DNA of 64,000 nucleotides, taken from positions 492,427 through 556,426 of the forward strand of contig JBAZVI010000002.1 of the NCBI GenBank assembly GCA_041660925.1, given 5' to 3'. Both the position numbers and the translations under genes were made by a program. The notes under the pieces are model-generated. The model was not told where the DNA came from, ran no database searches, and was given only the letters and a program-made list of their open reading frames with translations. Shown piece after piece: positions 8,696 to 15,344 of this stretch (positions are counted from its first letter, which is position 1; every line of letters begins with the position of its first letter). Origin of the DNA: Elusimicrobiota bacterium. Its GTDB lineage: Bacteria; Elusimicrobiota; Elusimicrobia; UBA1565.

Positions 8696-10608
8696 GCGGG
8701 TTCCCTCTTCTCCTTTTGCGTCTTGAGCAGCCGCGCCGAGTTCACGAGGACCGCGGCCGTCGCGGCGGCGGCGGTCAGCGCGTAGGACGACGGCCCCAGG
8801 CGGACTCCGCGCAGCAGCGCCCAGACCGAGGCCGGGATCATCAGGGCGTGGACGGCGAACATGATGAGGACGTTGCGGCGGATGGCGCGGCGCACGTCCT
8901 GGCCGAGCAGCACCGCCTGGAGGAAGCCGTCGAGGTCGCGCCGCTCGAGCGTGAAATCCGCGGCCGCTTCGGCCGGAGCCGGGCAGCCGGCCCCGCAGAG
9001 AGCGAGGTCCGCTCGCACGAGGGCGAGGCAGTCGCTCAAGCCCTCGCCGAGCACCGCGACGCGCCGCCCCTTCGCGCGCAGGCGCTCGACGAGCTCGGCC
9101 TTCTCGTCCTCCTGCGCCTCCGCGTAGACCTTCGCGACGCCCGCATGCTCGGCGGCGCGGAAGGCGGCCGCGTTGTCGTCGCCGGAGACGAGGATCGGCT
9201 CGATGCCGCGCGCGTGCAGGCGCTCGACGGCGGCGCGGGCCTCGGGACGCAGCTCGTCGGCGAAGGCGACGGCGCCGACGAGGCGGCCGTCGGCCGCCAG
9301 CGCGATGAGGGAATCCGAGCGGCTCTTGAGCCGCATCGCCTCCTCGGCCGTGGGCTCGACGCCGTGCTGCAGGATCCAGGCCAGGCTGCCGGCGAGGATC
9401 CGGCGGCCGTCGAGGTCGACGCAGACGCCGCGGCGCGGGAAGAACTCGAAGGAGTCGCGCGCCGCTCCCTCGACGCGCGCCTCCCGGCGCAGGGCGCTGA
9501 GGAAGGGGTGCTCGACGTGGAGCTCCGCCCTCAGGAGGACGGAGACGACCTCGGCCTCGCTCCAGCCGGCGAAGGCCAGGGTCTCGACGCGGCAGGGACG
9601 GCCCTCGGAGAGCACGCCGGTCTTGTCGAAGAGCACCGCGTCGGGCTTGCGGAAGGACTCGAGGAGGCGCGGGTTGCGCATGCCGATGCCGAGGCGCGCG
9701 CCGCGCAGCGCGCCGAAGAAGAGCGCGAGCGGTGAGGCGAGCCCGACGGCCCAGGGGCAGGCGGAGGAGAGCACGGAGAGGAACGCCGCCGCGGCGAAGA
9801 AGAGGCGGGGGTGCGGCCCGCGCGCCGCGCCGGCGGCCGCCGCGGCGCCCGCGGCCGCCAGCACGACGACGAAGAAGACCTGGGCCACGGGGTCGACGGC
9901 GCGCGCGCTCGTCTGTCGCGCGGCGGCGGAGGTGCTGACCTCGTCGGTGAGGCGCCGCAGCGCCGAGGCGCCCGGACCGCGCGCGGCCAGCACGAGCCGC
10001 CCGGACTTGTTGACGGAGCCCGCCCGCACCCGGCCGCCCGGGCGCTTCTCGACGGGCTCCGTGACGCCGGTGTGAAGGCCCTCCTCGACGAGAGACGTCC
10101 CCTCGAGGATGACGCCGTCGACGGGGATCGGCTCTCCCGGGCGCACGACGAAGCGGTCGCCGCGGGAGGTCTCGCCGAGCGGCAGGGTGACCTCTCGGCC
10201 CTCGCGCAGGACCCGCGCCGCCGCGGGGATGCGGCCGTAGAGGCGCAGGATCGCGCCCGGGCTCTTCTTCTGGTACTGCGCCTCGAACCAGAGCCCCAGG
10301 TTGACGAGCGTGACCATCCCCGTCAACGAGAGGAAGCGCGGCTCGCGCAGGCTCGCGGGCAGGTGCTCGCCGGCGAAGACCGCGGCGGTGCTCAGCAGAA
10401 AGAGCGCCCAGGCGCTCGTCGAGGCCAGCAGGTGCACGCCGAAGCGGCGGTCGCGCAGGCCGCGCAGGAGCCCGGCGTGGAAGCCGCCCGCGCACCAGAG
10501 CAGGACGGGCAGGGAGAGCAGCCAGGCGGTGTAGGGAGAGAAGGCCAGCGGCCCGCCGAGCGCGAAGGCCAGCAGGAACGCGAGGCCGGCCGCGATCTTC
10601 CGCTTCAC
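8692..10608 (-). CDS. Divergent P1B-type ATPase with altered signature motifs
   Basis: A 638-residue membrane ATPase of the heavy-metal P-type fold, without an N-terminal HMA domain. Transmembrane helices occur at about 5-55, 65-105, 240-300 and near the C-terminus. The phosphorylation site is kept (DKTGVLSEG, Asp ~328), as is the HP motif (HVEHPFLSAL). Several signatures are changed: the actuator TGE becomes TGVTEP, the CPC/CPx site becomes SACPWAVG, and the hinge GDGxND becomes GEGLSD. It may transport slowly, or act as a sensor or pseudo-pump; substrate unknown. The start is a GTG in a GTGA overlap with the upstream peptidase stop. The open frame continues upstream only as a shadow. Confidence 0.82.
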   Translation of the reverse strand: MKRKIAAGLAFLLAFALGGPLAFSPYTAWLLSLPVLLWCAGGFHAGLLRGLRDRRFGVHLLASTSAWALFLLSTAAVFAGEHLPASLREPRFLSLTGMVTLVNLGLWFEAQYQKKSPGAILRLYGRIPAAARVLREGREVTLPLGETSRGDRFVVRPGEPIPVDGVILEGTSLVEEGLHTGVTEPVEKRPGGRVRAGSVNKSGRLVLAARGPGASALRRLTDEVSTSAAARQTSARAVDPVAQVFFVVVLAAAGAAAAAGAARGPHPRLFFAAAAFLSVLSSACPWAVGLASPLALFFGALRGARLGIGMRNPRLLESFRKPDAVLFDKTGVLSEGRPCRVETLAFAGWSEAEVVSVLLRAELHVEHPFLSALRREARVEGAARDSFEFFPRRGVCVDLDGRRILAGSLAWILQHGVEPTAEEAMRLKSRSDSLIALAADGRLVGAVAFADELRPEARAAVERLHARGIEPILVSGDDNAAAFRAAEHAGVAKVYAEAQEDEKAELVERLRAKGRRVAVLGEGLSDCLALVRADLALCGAGCPAPAEAAADFTLERRDLDGFLQAVLLGQDVRRAIRRNVLIMFAVHALMIPASVWALLRGVRLGPSSYALTAAAATAAVLVNSARLLKTQKEKREPA

Positions 10609-11402
10609 TGCAGGGTCCGCCGCCAGGACGCCTCGAGCGCGCCCGTCGACGTCCAGATCCCGGGGAAGCCGACGCGCACGGAGTCCTCCATCGTGCGCCC
10701 GTCCTTGAGGGAGGCGAGGAACTGGCCGAAGCCGATGCGGCCGCCGCGCTCGATCATGAAGCGGACGACGCTCGTGACCTGCGCGTACCAGGCCCCGGCG
10801 TCGAAGGCCCCCTCGCTGAGCGGGGCGACGTCGGACATGCGGTCGAAAGGCAGCGGGGGATGGCTCCCGTCGAGCTGCGGGTAGGAGAGGTTGGCGAGGG
10901 TCCGCTCCTCGTAGACCGCGAGGCCCTCGTTGACCCAGCGCAGGTCCGTCCGGTCGCGGCCCATGTACTCGTTGAAGACGAGGTGCGTCATCTCGTGCGC
11001 GAGCACGGCCGGCAGCTGCGGGCCCTCGAAGGTGTAGATGGAGTTTCCGGCGGCCGCGCCTCCCGACCAGGACGGCATGCCGGTCTTGCGCAGGTATTCC
11101 TCCTTCGAGCCGTAGATGACGACGGGGTAGAGGCCGCGGGGCATGAAGGACATGAGCCCCGTGTCCCGCATGATCCCCTCGTAGGAGCGCTCGGCGAGCT
11201 CGGAGACGGCCGCGGCGCGGTCGACGGCGTAGGCGCGGACCTCGAAGTGCAGCGAGATCTGGGTCTTGGCGCCGGGGTCGAGGTCGGCGAAGCTCGTGCG
11301 CGAGATGGAGCCCGCGGGGGCGCCCCCGGCCTGCGGGAGGTCCACGCAGGCAGCGGCCCCGAGCGCGAGGAGCGGCAGGGCGGCGAGGAGAAGATGTCTC
11401 AT
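10605..11402 (-). CDS. Peptidase-MA-type zinc metallopeptidase lipoprotein
   Basis: 265 residues with a lipoprotein signal (LLLAALPLLALGAAAC, lipobox LGAAAC), so it is probably anchored in the envelope. The gluzincin motif HEMTH, with the third ligand in WVNEGLAVYEE, is typical of the MA-like superfamily where substrates are often unknown. The domain before it (VVIYGSKEEYLRKTGMPSWSGG) is also usual in this family. It is the first gene of a minus-strand operon with the ATPase, queF, the KorA-like gene and the pseudouridine synthase, and is divergent from the methyltransferase at 11442. Confidence 0.85.
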   Translation of the reverse strand: MRHLLLAALPLLALGAAACVDLPQAGGAPAGSISRTSFADLDPGAKTQISLHFEVRAYAVDRAAAVSELAERSYEGIMRDTGLMSFMPRGLYPVVIYGSKEEYLRKTGMPSWSGGAAAGNSIYTFEGPQLPAVLAHEMTHLVFNEYMGRDRTDLRWVNEGLAVYEERTLANLSYPQLDGSHPPLPFDRMSDVAPLSEGAFDAGAWYAQVTSVVRFMIERGGRIGFGQFLASLKDGRTMEDSVRVGFPGIWTSTGALEASWRRTLQ

Positions 11403-11426
11403 ATTCCGACGGGGATTCTACTAAAT

Positions 11427-11441
11427 TGGTACACTGTCCCC
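11427..11441 (+). promoter_or_regulatory. Extended -10 promoter, probably leaderless
   Basis: TGG-TACACT (11427-11435) is a TGn-extended -10 box. It ends 6 nt before the ATG at 11442, so transcription should begin at or next to the start codon. No ribosome-binding site is visible and no clear -35 box is present. Confidence 0.5.
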
Positions 11442-12944
11442 ATGGAAACGGCGCTCGAAGAGCTCGAAGTCCGCGTGGACCGCCCCGCCCCCGAAGGGCA
11501 GGGTATCGCACGCTCCGTCCCCGGCGCGGCGCCCGCGGCGGAAGGGGCGGGCGGGAGCGCCGCGGGGCCCCGCTCAGCCCCCACGGCACGGCCCGAGGGG
11601 AGCACGACCGCGGGCCGCGTCATCTTCGTCCCCTACGCCGCCCCGGGCGACCGCCTGCGCGTGCGCCTGCGCAAGGTCGAGAAGGGCTTCGCCGAGGCCG
11701 AGCTCCTCGAGGTGCTCTCCCCCGGCCCCGAGCGCGTCGAGCCGGTCTGCGCGCACCACTTCCGTCCCGGGGGGCCCCTCCCCTGTGGCGGCTGCAACTG
11801 GCAGCAGCTCTCCGCGAAGGGCCAGCTCGAGGCCAAGCGCGACATCGTCGTCGACTGCCTGCGCCGCATCGGCCGCATCCCCGAGCCGCCGGTCGAGCCC
11901 GCGCTCCCCTCCCCGAAGGTCCTGCGCTACCGCAACAAGGTGCTCATCCCCTTCGGCGCGCGCGAGGGCCGCGTCGTCGCCGGCTTCTTCTCCCCCGGGA
12001 CCAACGCCATCGTGGACTTCACGGACTGCCCGGTGCAGCCCGAGCTCTCCGTGCGCATCGCGCTGAGGGTCAAGGCGCTCTGCGCCGAGCTCGGCTGGCG
12101 CCCCTACGACGTGCGCGCGCACGAGGGCTGGCTGCGCCACCTGCTCGTGCGCACCAACGAGGACGGCAAGGCCCTCATCGCGCTGGTCACCAACGACTCC
12201 ACCTTCCCCCGCAAGGACGAGTTCCTCAAGCGCATCCTCGTCGGCTTCCCCGAGATCGTCGCGATCCTCCACAACGTGCAGCCCCACCGCACCTCCGTCG
12301 CGCTCGGCTCGGCCTGGCGCACCCTCTGGGGAGAATCGGAGCTCGAGGAGCGACTGGGGACCCTGCGCCTGCGCGCCGCCCCGGCGGCCTTCATGCAGGT
12401 GAACACCCCCGCGAGCCTCGTCCTCTACGAGGCGGCCCGCGCGCTCCTGTGCGCGGACGGCTTCCGCCCCGAGCTCCTCTTCGACCTCTACAGCGGGGTC
12501 GGCTCCATCGCGCTCTGTCTCTCGGGCGCGGCCGAGCGCATCGTCGGCATCGAGGAGAACCGCGACGCCGTCGAGAACGCGCGGCGCAACGCGCGCTTCA
12601 ACGAGGTCAAGAACTGCGAGTTCGTCCCCGGCCGCGTCGAGACCGCGCTGGGCCGCCTGCACGCCTCCTTCGAGAAGAAGCCCCCGCTCTCCTGCGCCGC
12701 GCTGCTCGACCCGCCGCGCGCGGGCTGCGAGGAGTCCGTGCTCAAGTCCCTCAACTCCCCGGCGATGCGCCGCATCGTCTACATCTCCTGCAACCCCGCG
12801 ACCTTCGCGCGCGACGCGGCCCGGCTGGCCCGCGGCGGCTGGCGCCTGCGCCGCGTGCAGCCGGTGGACCTCTTCCCGCAGACCTCTCACATCGAGACCG
12901 TCGGGGTCTTCGAGCGCGACGCCCCCGCCTCGCCGACTATCTAG
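11442..12944 (+). CDS. TrmA/RlmD-family RNA (uracil-5-)-methyltransferase
   Basis: 500-residue SAM-dependent RNA uracil methyltransferase. An N-terminal TRAM domain (LEVRVDRPAPEGQGIAR ... GRVIFVPYAAPGDRLRV) is split by a ~33-residue Ala/Gly/Pro-rich insert at about residues 25-57. Cluster cysteines lie in VCAHHFRPGGPLPCGGC and DFTDCPVQ, as in the [4Fe-4S] RlmD/RlmC branch. The methyltransferase core has FDLYSGVGSIALCL, the uracil-site LLDPPRAGC and the nucleophile motif YISCNPATFARD. It could modify 23S rRNA U1939 or U747, or tRNA U54; the sequence does not decide. Confidence 0.92.
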   Translation: METALEELEVRVDRPAPEGQGIARSVPGAAPAAEGAGGSAAGPRSAPTARPEGSTTAGRVIFVPYAAPGDRLRVRLRKVEKGFAEAELLEVLSPGPERVEPVCAHHFRPGGPLPCGGCNWQQLSAKGQLEAKRDIVVDCLRRIGRIPEPPVEPALPSPKVLRYRNKVLIPFGAREGRVVAGFFSPGTNAIVDFTDCPVQPELSVRIALRVKALCAELGWRPYDVRAHEGWLRHLLVRTNEDGKALIALVTNDSTFPRKDEFLKRILVGFPEIVAILHNVQPHRTSVALGSAWRTLWGESELEERLGTLRLRAAPAAFMQVNTPASLVLYEAARALLCADGFRPELLFDLYSGVGSIALCLSGAAERIVGIEENRDAVENARRNARFNEVKNCEFVPGRVETALGRLHASFEKKPPLSCAALLDPPRAGCEESVLKSLNSPAMRRIVYISCNPATFARDAARLARGGWRLRRVQPVDLFPQTSHIETVGVFERDAPASPTI

Positions 12945-13000
12945 GCCTTTCGTCCTAGTGTATAATGGGCCCTTGGACGCTGACTCCTCTATAGTCCTGC
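12941..13000 (+). repeat. Phased 16-bp motif array (three units) upstream of the repeat/glycine-zipper protein
   Basis: Three imperfect copies of the window's TAGGNCNAAGGGCC-type motif, on either strand: CTAGGCCTTTCGTCCTAG (12941-12958), GGGCCCTTGGACG (12967-12979) and CTCTATAGTCCTG (12988-12999). Centre spacing is about 22-24 bp, close to two helical turns. They overlap the promoter region of the gene at 13049. Confidence 0.5.
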
Positions 13001-13009
13001 GTGTATAAT
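12980..13009 (+). promoter_or_regulatory. Candidate sigma70 promoter
   Basis: CTGACT (12980-12985), an 18-nt spacer, and a consensus TATAAT (13004-13009). This gives a leader of about 33 nt that includes a GGGAAAGG ribosome-binding site before the ATG at 13049. Another TATAAT lies at 12961-12966. Confidence 0.5.
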
Positions 13010-13048
13010 CACGGAGCCGGCTCCATTCCTTATGGGAAAGGTGCGACC

Positions 13049-14692
13049 ATGAAAACCACTCTGCGCGTCCTGATGGCCATCCTCCTCCTGGGCAACAGCC
13101 TCCCGCTGCCGGCCTTCGCCGCGGGCGAGTCGACCGCCTCCGGCTCGACCGACCCCCGAAACCCGAAGCACAAGGTGAGCGCCATCCCAGACAAGCCGGC
13201 GAAACCGGCGAAGCCCGCCCCCAAGGACGAGTTCAACTCCCCGACCGGCTGGGGCAGCTGGCAGTCGGTCACCACCGAAGCCGGCGAGCTGTTCTGCTAC
13301 GCCCCCAAGTGCGGCGCGTACCACAAGCCGACGACCGGAGAGAAGTTCAAAGGCGCCGTCGGGTTGACTCGCGACCCCGCGCATCCGGACTTCTCGGGCG
13401 TCCCCCTCTACAAGTTCGTCAAGCGGACCAACCGCAAGGTCGAGGCCGGCAAAGCCCCCGAGACCGACGTCAAGGCCAGCCCCACGACCTACGTCCTCGA
13501 GCGCAAGGACGGAGTCCTCTCCGCGCGCGACACGAAGACCAACAAGGCCTCGCCGGCGCGCTTCGAGCTCTCCCTCTCGGCCAGGGACCCCTCGACCGTG
13601 CTCCACGTGACGAAGACCAAGGCTGCGGCAAAGCCGGCGGCGAAGCCCTCGGCGAAGCCGACGACCAAGCCCGTCGCCGGCAAGCCCGCCGGCAAGACGC
13701 AGCCGCCGGCCAAGGATCAGCCCCCGGCGAAGGATCAGCCCCCGGCCAAGGACCCGATCCTTGGCGGACAGACCATGCCCCCGGCGAAGGATCAGCCCCC
13801 GGCCAAGGACCAGCCGCCGTCCAAGGTCGAGACCAAGCTCTCTCCCCGCGACCAGGAGATCAAGGACTATCTCGGGAGCAACGACGCGACCGAGTTCGCG
13901 CTCGTGCTCTTCCTCGCCGACGCCAAGGACAACCCCGAGACCGCCAAGGAGATGGACGCCGACCTCCTCAAGCTCAAGGGGCTCAAGGCGGCCATGGAGA
14001 AGAAGGACCTGAGCGCCGAGGACAAGGCCAAGGCGACGGCCGAGTTCGAGAAGGCGAAGAAGGAGTTCTCCGTCAAATGGACCCAGAAGGCCTTCGCGAA
14101 GGCCGAGGCCATCCTCAAGGAGAAGAAGGGCGTGCCGCCCGGTCTCGCCGCGCGCGGCGTCGACCAGGTCAAACTCGAGGACTACTACTGCACGCGCAAG
14201 GCCCCGAAAGCGGCCGCGGCGACGACGGAGGAGAAGCCGTCTCTCCTGCAGCGCCTCGGCATCACGAAGAGCAAGATGCAGAAGGCGGCCAAAGAGGGCG
14301 ATGACGACGCCGCCCGCGCGGGGACCGACCAGGCCATCGACGGGACCGCGACGCCGACCGACGACATCTGCGCCCCCTACCTCAACCGCCTCCGCCAGGG
14401 CACGAGCCAGCTCCAGCGGCCGGGCGGGACCCCGGGAGGGCTCGTCGTCGCCGAGGTGCCGGCCATCACCGGCGACAAGCGCGACACCTCCGCCGCCGAC
14501 AAGGACGCCAAGAACAAGGCGCTCATGACCGAGCTCAAGAAGGACGCCGTCGCCGGCGCCTTCGGCGCGGTCGGCTTCGGCATCCTCGGCTTCATCTTCG
14601 GCGGGCCCATCGGCGCCCTCATCGGCGGAGCGATCGGCTTCGGCCTCATGGGAGCGGTGACGCACCTCAACAACAACCCCATAGGCAAGTAG
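13049..14692 (+). CDS. Exported protein with PPAKDQ repeats and C-terminal glycine-zipper segment; unknown function
   Basis: 547 residues from the ATG with a GGGAAAGG site. The signal peptide is MKTTLRVLMAILLLGNSLPL ending AFA-AG. After a Cys-containing region (ELFCYAPKCGAYH) comes a KPAAKP/PPAKDQ repeat block at roughly residues 190-250, then a Lys/Glu-rich helical region. The last ~50 residues form a glycine-zipper membrane hairpin (GAFGAVGFGILGFIFGGP, then GALIGGAIGFGLMG). The architecture suggests a periplasmic protein with a flexible linker anchored by or inserted through its C-terminus. I do not recognise a family. It appears monocistronic, with its own promoter and terminator. Confidence 0.8.
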   Translation: MKTTLRVLMAILLLGNSLPLPAFAAGESTASGSTDPRNPKHKVSAIPDKPAKPAKPAPKDEFNSPTGWGSWQSVTTEAGELFCYAPKCGAYHKPTTGEKFKGAVGLTRDPAHPDFSGVPLYKFVKRTNRKVEAGKAPETDVKASPTTYVLERKDGVLSARDTKTNKASPARFELSLSARDPSTVLHVTKTKAAAKPAAKPSAKPTTKPVAGKPAGKTQPPAKDQPPAKDQPPAKDPILGGQTMPPAKDQPPAKDQPPSKVETKLSPRDQEIKDYLGSNDATEFALVLFLADAKDNPETAKEMDADLLKLKGLKAAMEKKDLSAEDKAKATAEFEKAKKEFSVKWTQKAFAKAEAILKEKKGVPPGLAARGVDQVKLEDYYCTRKAPKAAAATTEEKPSLLQRLGITKSKMQKAAKEGDDDAARAGTDQAIDGTATPTDDICAPYLNRLRQGTSQLQRPGGTPGGLVVAEVPAITGDKRDTSAADKDAKNKALMTELKKDAVAGAFGAVGFGILGFIFGGPIGALIGGAIGFGLMGAVTHLNNNPIGK

Positions 14693-14729
14693 CCGACGGC
14701 GCACCGCCGTCGGCGCCGCACGATTGAAA

Positions 14730-14768
14730 GGACACCGGCGAGTTACCCCTCCGCCGGTGTCCGTTTTT
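14730..14768 (+). terminator. Rho-independent terminator
   Basis: The perfect 11-bp stem GGACACCGGCG/CGCCGGTGTCC (14730-14740 with 14752-14762) is followed by GTTTTTT. It ends the transcript of the exported protein gene. Confidence 0.9.
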
Positions 14769-14790
14769 TGGAGCCCCCCTCTCCCTTCAT

Positions 14791-14817
14791 CCCTCTCCCC
14801 CCACCGGGGGGAGAGGG
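14791..14817. repeat. Dispersed CCCTCTCCC palindrome, copy 1
   Basis: CCCTCTCCCC/GGGGAGAGGG hairpin with a short loop. It lies between the convergent exported protein gene and lspA. Related hairpins occur at gene ends at 43717, 46988, 48104, 58662 and 59709. Confidence 0.7.
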
Positions 14818-14855
14818 GACAGGGGTGAGGGGGACCGGCCGTTCATGAGGCGGGA

Positions 14856-15344
14856 CTACTTCGGCGAGGGGTTCGCGGGGGCGGACTCGTCCTTCTCATC
14901 CTTGAGTCCCCAGGCCAAAAGACATGCTCCGACGGTGATGGCGGAGTCGGCGACGTTGAAGACGGGGAAGGGGAAGCCGGTGAACTCCAGGAAGTCCACG
15001 ACGAAGCGCAGGGTCAGCCGGTCGTAGAGGTTGCCGAGCGCGCCGCCGACGACGAGCGCCGCGCCGTAGCGGACCCCGACCTGCTCGACGGCCCAGCGCC
15101 GGCGCATCTGCAGGAGCGCGGCGAGCAGTACGAGCGAGACCGCGATGAGGAGAGTGTTCCCCCCCCGCAGCATCCCCCAGGCGGCGCCGGTGTTCTCGAC
15201 GTAGGTGAAGTGCAGCAGCGGCAGTACGTGCAGCGAGGAGTCGGAAGGCAGGGCGCGCAGCGCCCAGACCTTCGTGGCGCGGTCCGCGCCGAAGACGGCG
15301 AGGACGCTCAGCGCTTCGAGAGCTGCTGGACGCAGCGTGCGCAC
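14856..15344 (-). CDS. lspA: Lipoprotein signal peptidase (prolipoprotein signal peptidase II)
   Basis: Aspartic membrane protease that cleaves lipoprotein signal peptides. 162 residues with four transmembrane helices. Family boxes present: DRATKVWAL, FTYVENTGAAWGML, GGALGNLYDRL with VVDFLEF, and FPVFNVADSAITVG, including the two catalytic Asp. The GTG at 15344 was chosen because it gives the family-standard length; it lies inside the 3' end of ileS, overlapping it by 37 bp. ileS-lspA pairing is a common bacterial arrangement. A CTG further in is the only other option. Confidence 0.92.
   Translation of the reverse strand: MRTLRPAALEALSVLAVFGADRATKVWALRALPSDSSLHVLPLLHFTYVENTGAAWGMLRGGNTLLIAVSLVLLAALLQMRRRWAVEQVGVRYGAALVVGGALGNLYDRLTLRFVVDFLEFTGFPFPVFNVADSAITVGACLLAWGLKDEKDESAPANPSPK

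Noticed and set aside
10860..11441. N-terminal extension of the methyltransferase frame over the MA-peptidase gene
   Set aside because: It is antisense to a lipoprotein with an intact HEMTH motif. The promoter and ATG at 11442 give the proper TRAM start.
8696..11589. Upstream extension of the queF frame and of the P-type ATPase frame
   Set aside because: The extra N-terminal stretches are shadow translations of the neighbouring genes; true starts are set by 4-bp overlaps.
13720..13830. Possible CRISPR-like or tandem-repeat array
   Set aside because: The repeated bases encode PPAKDQ units in frame inside a protein; there are no spacers of constant length.
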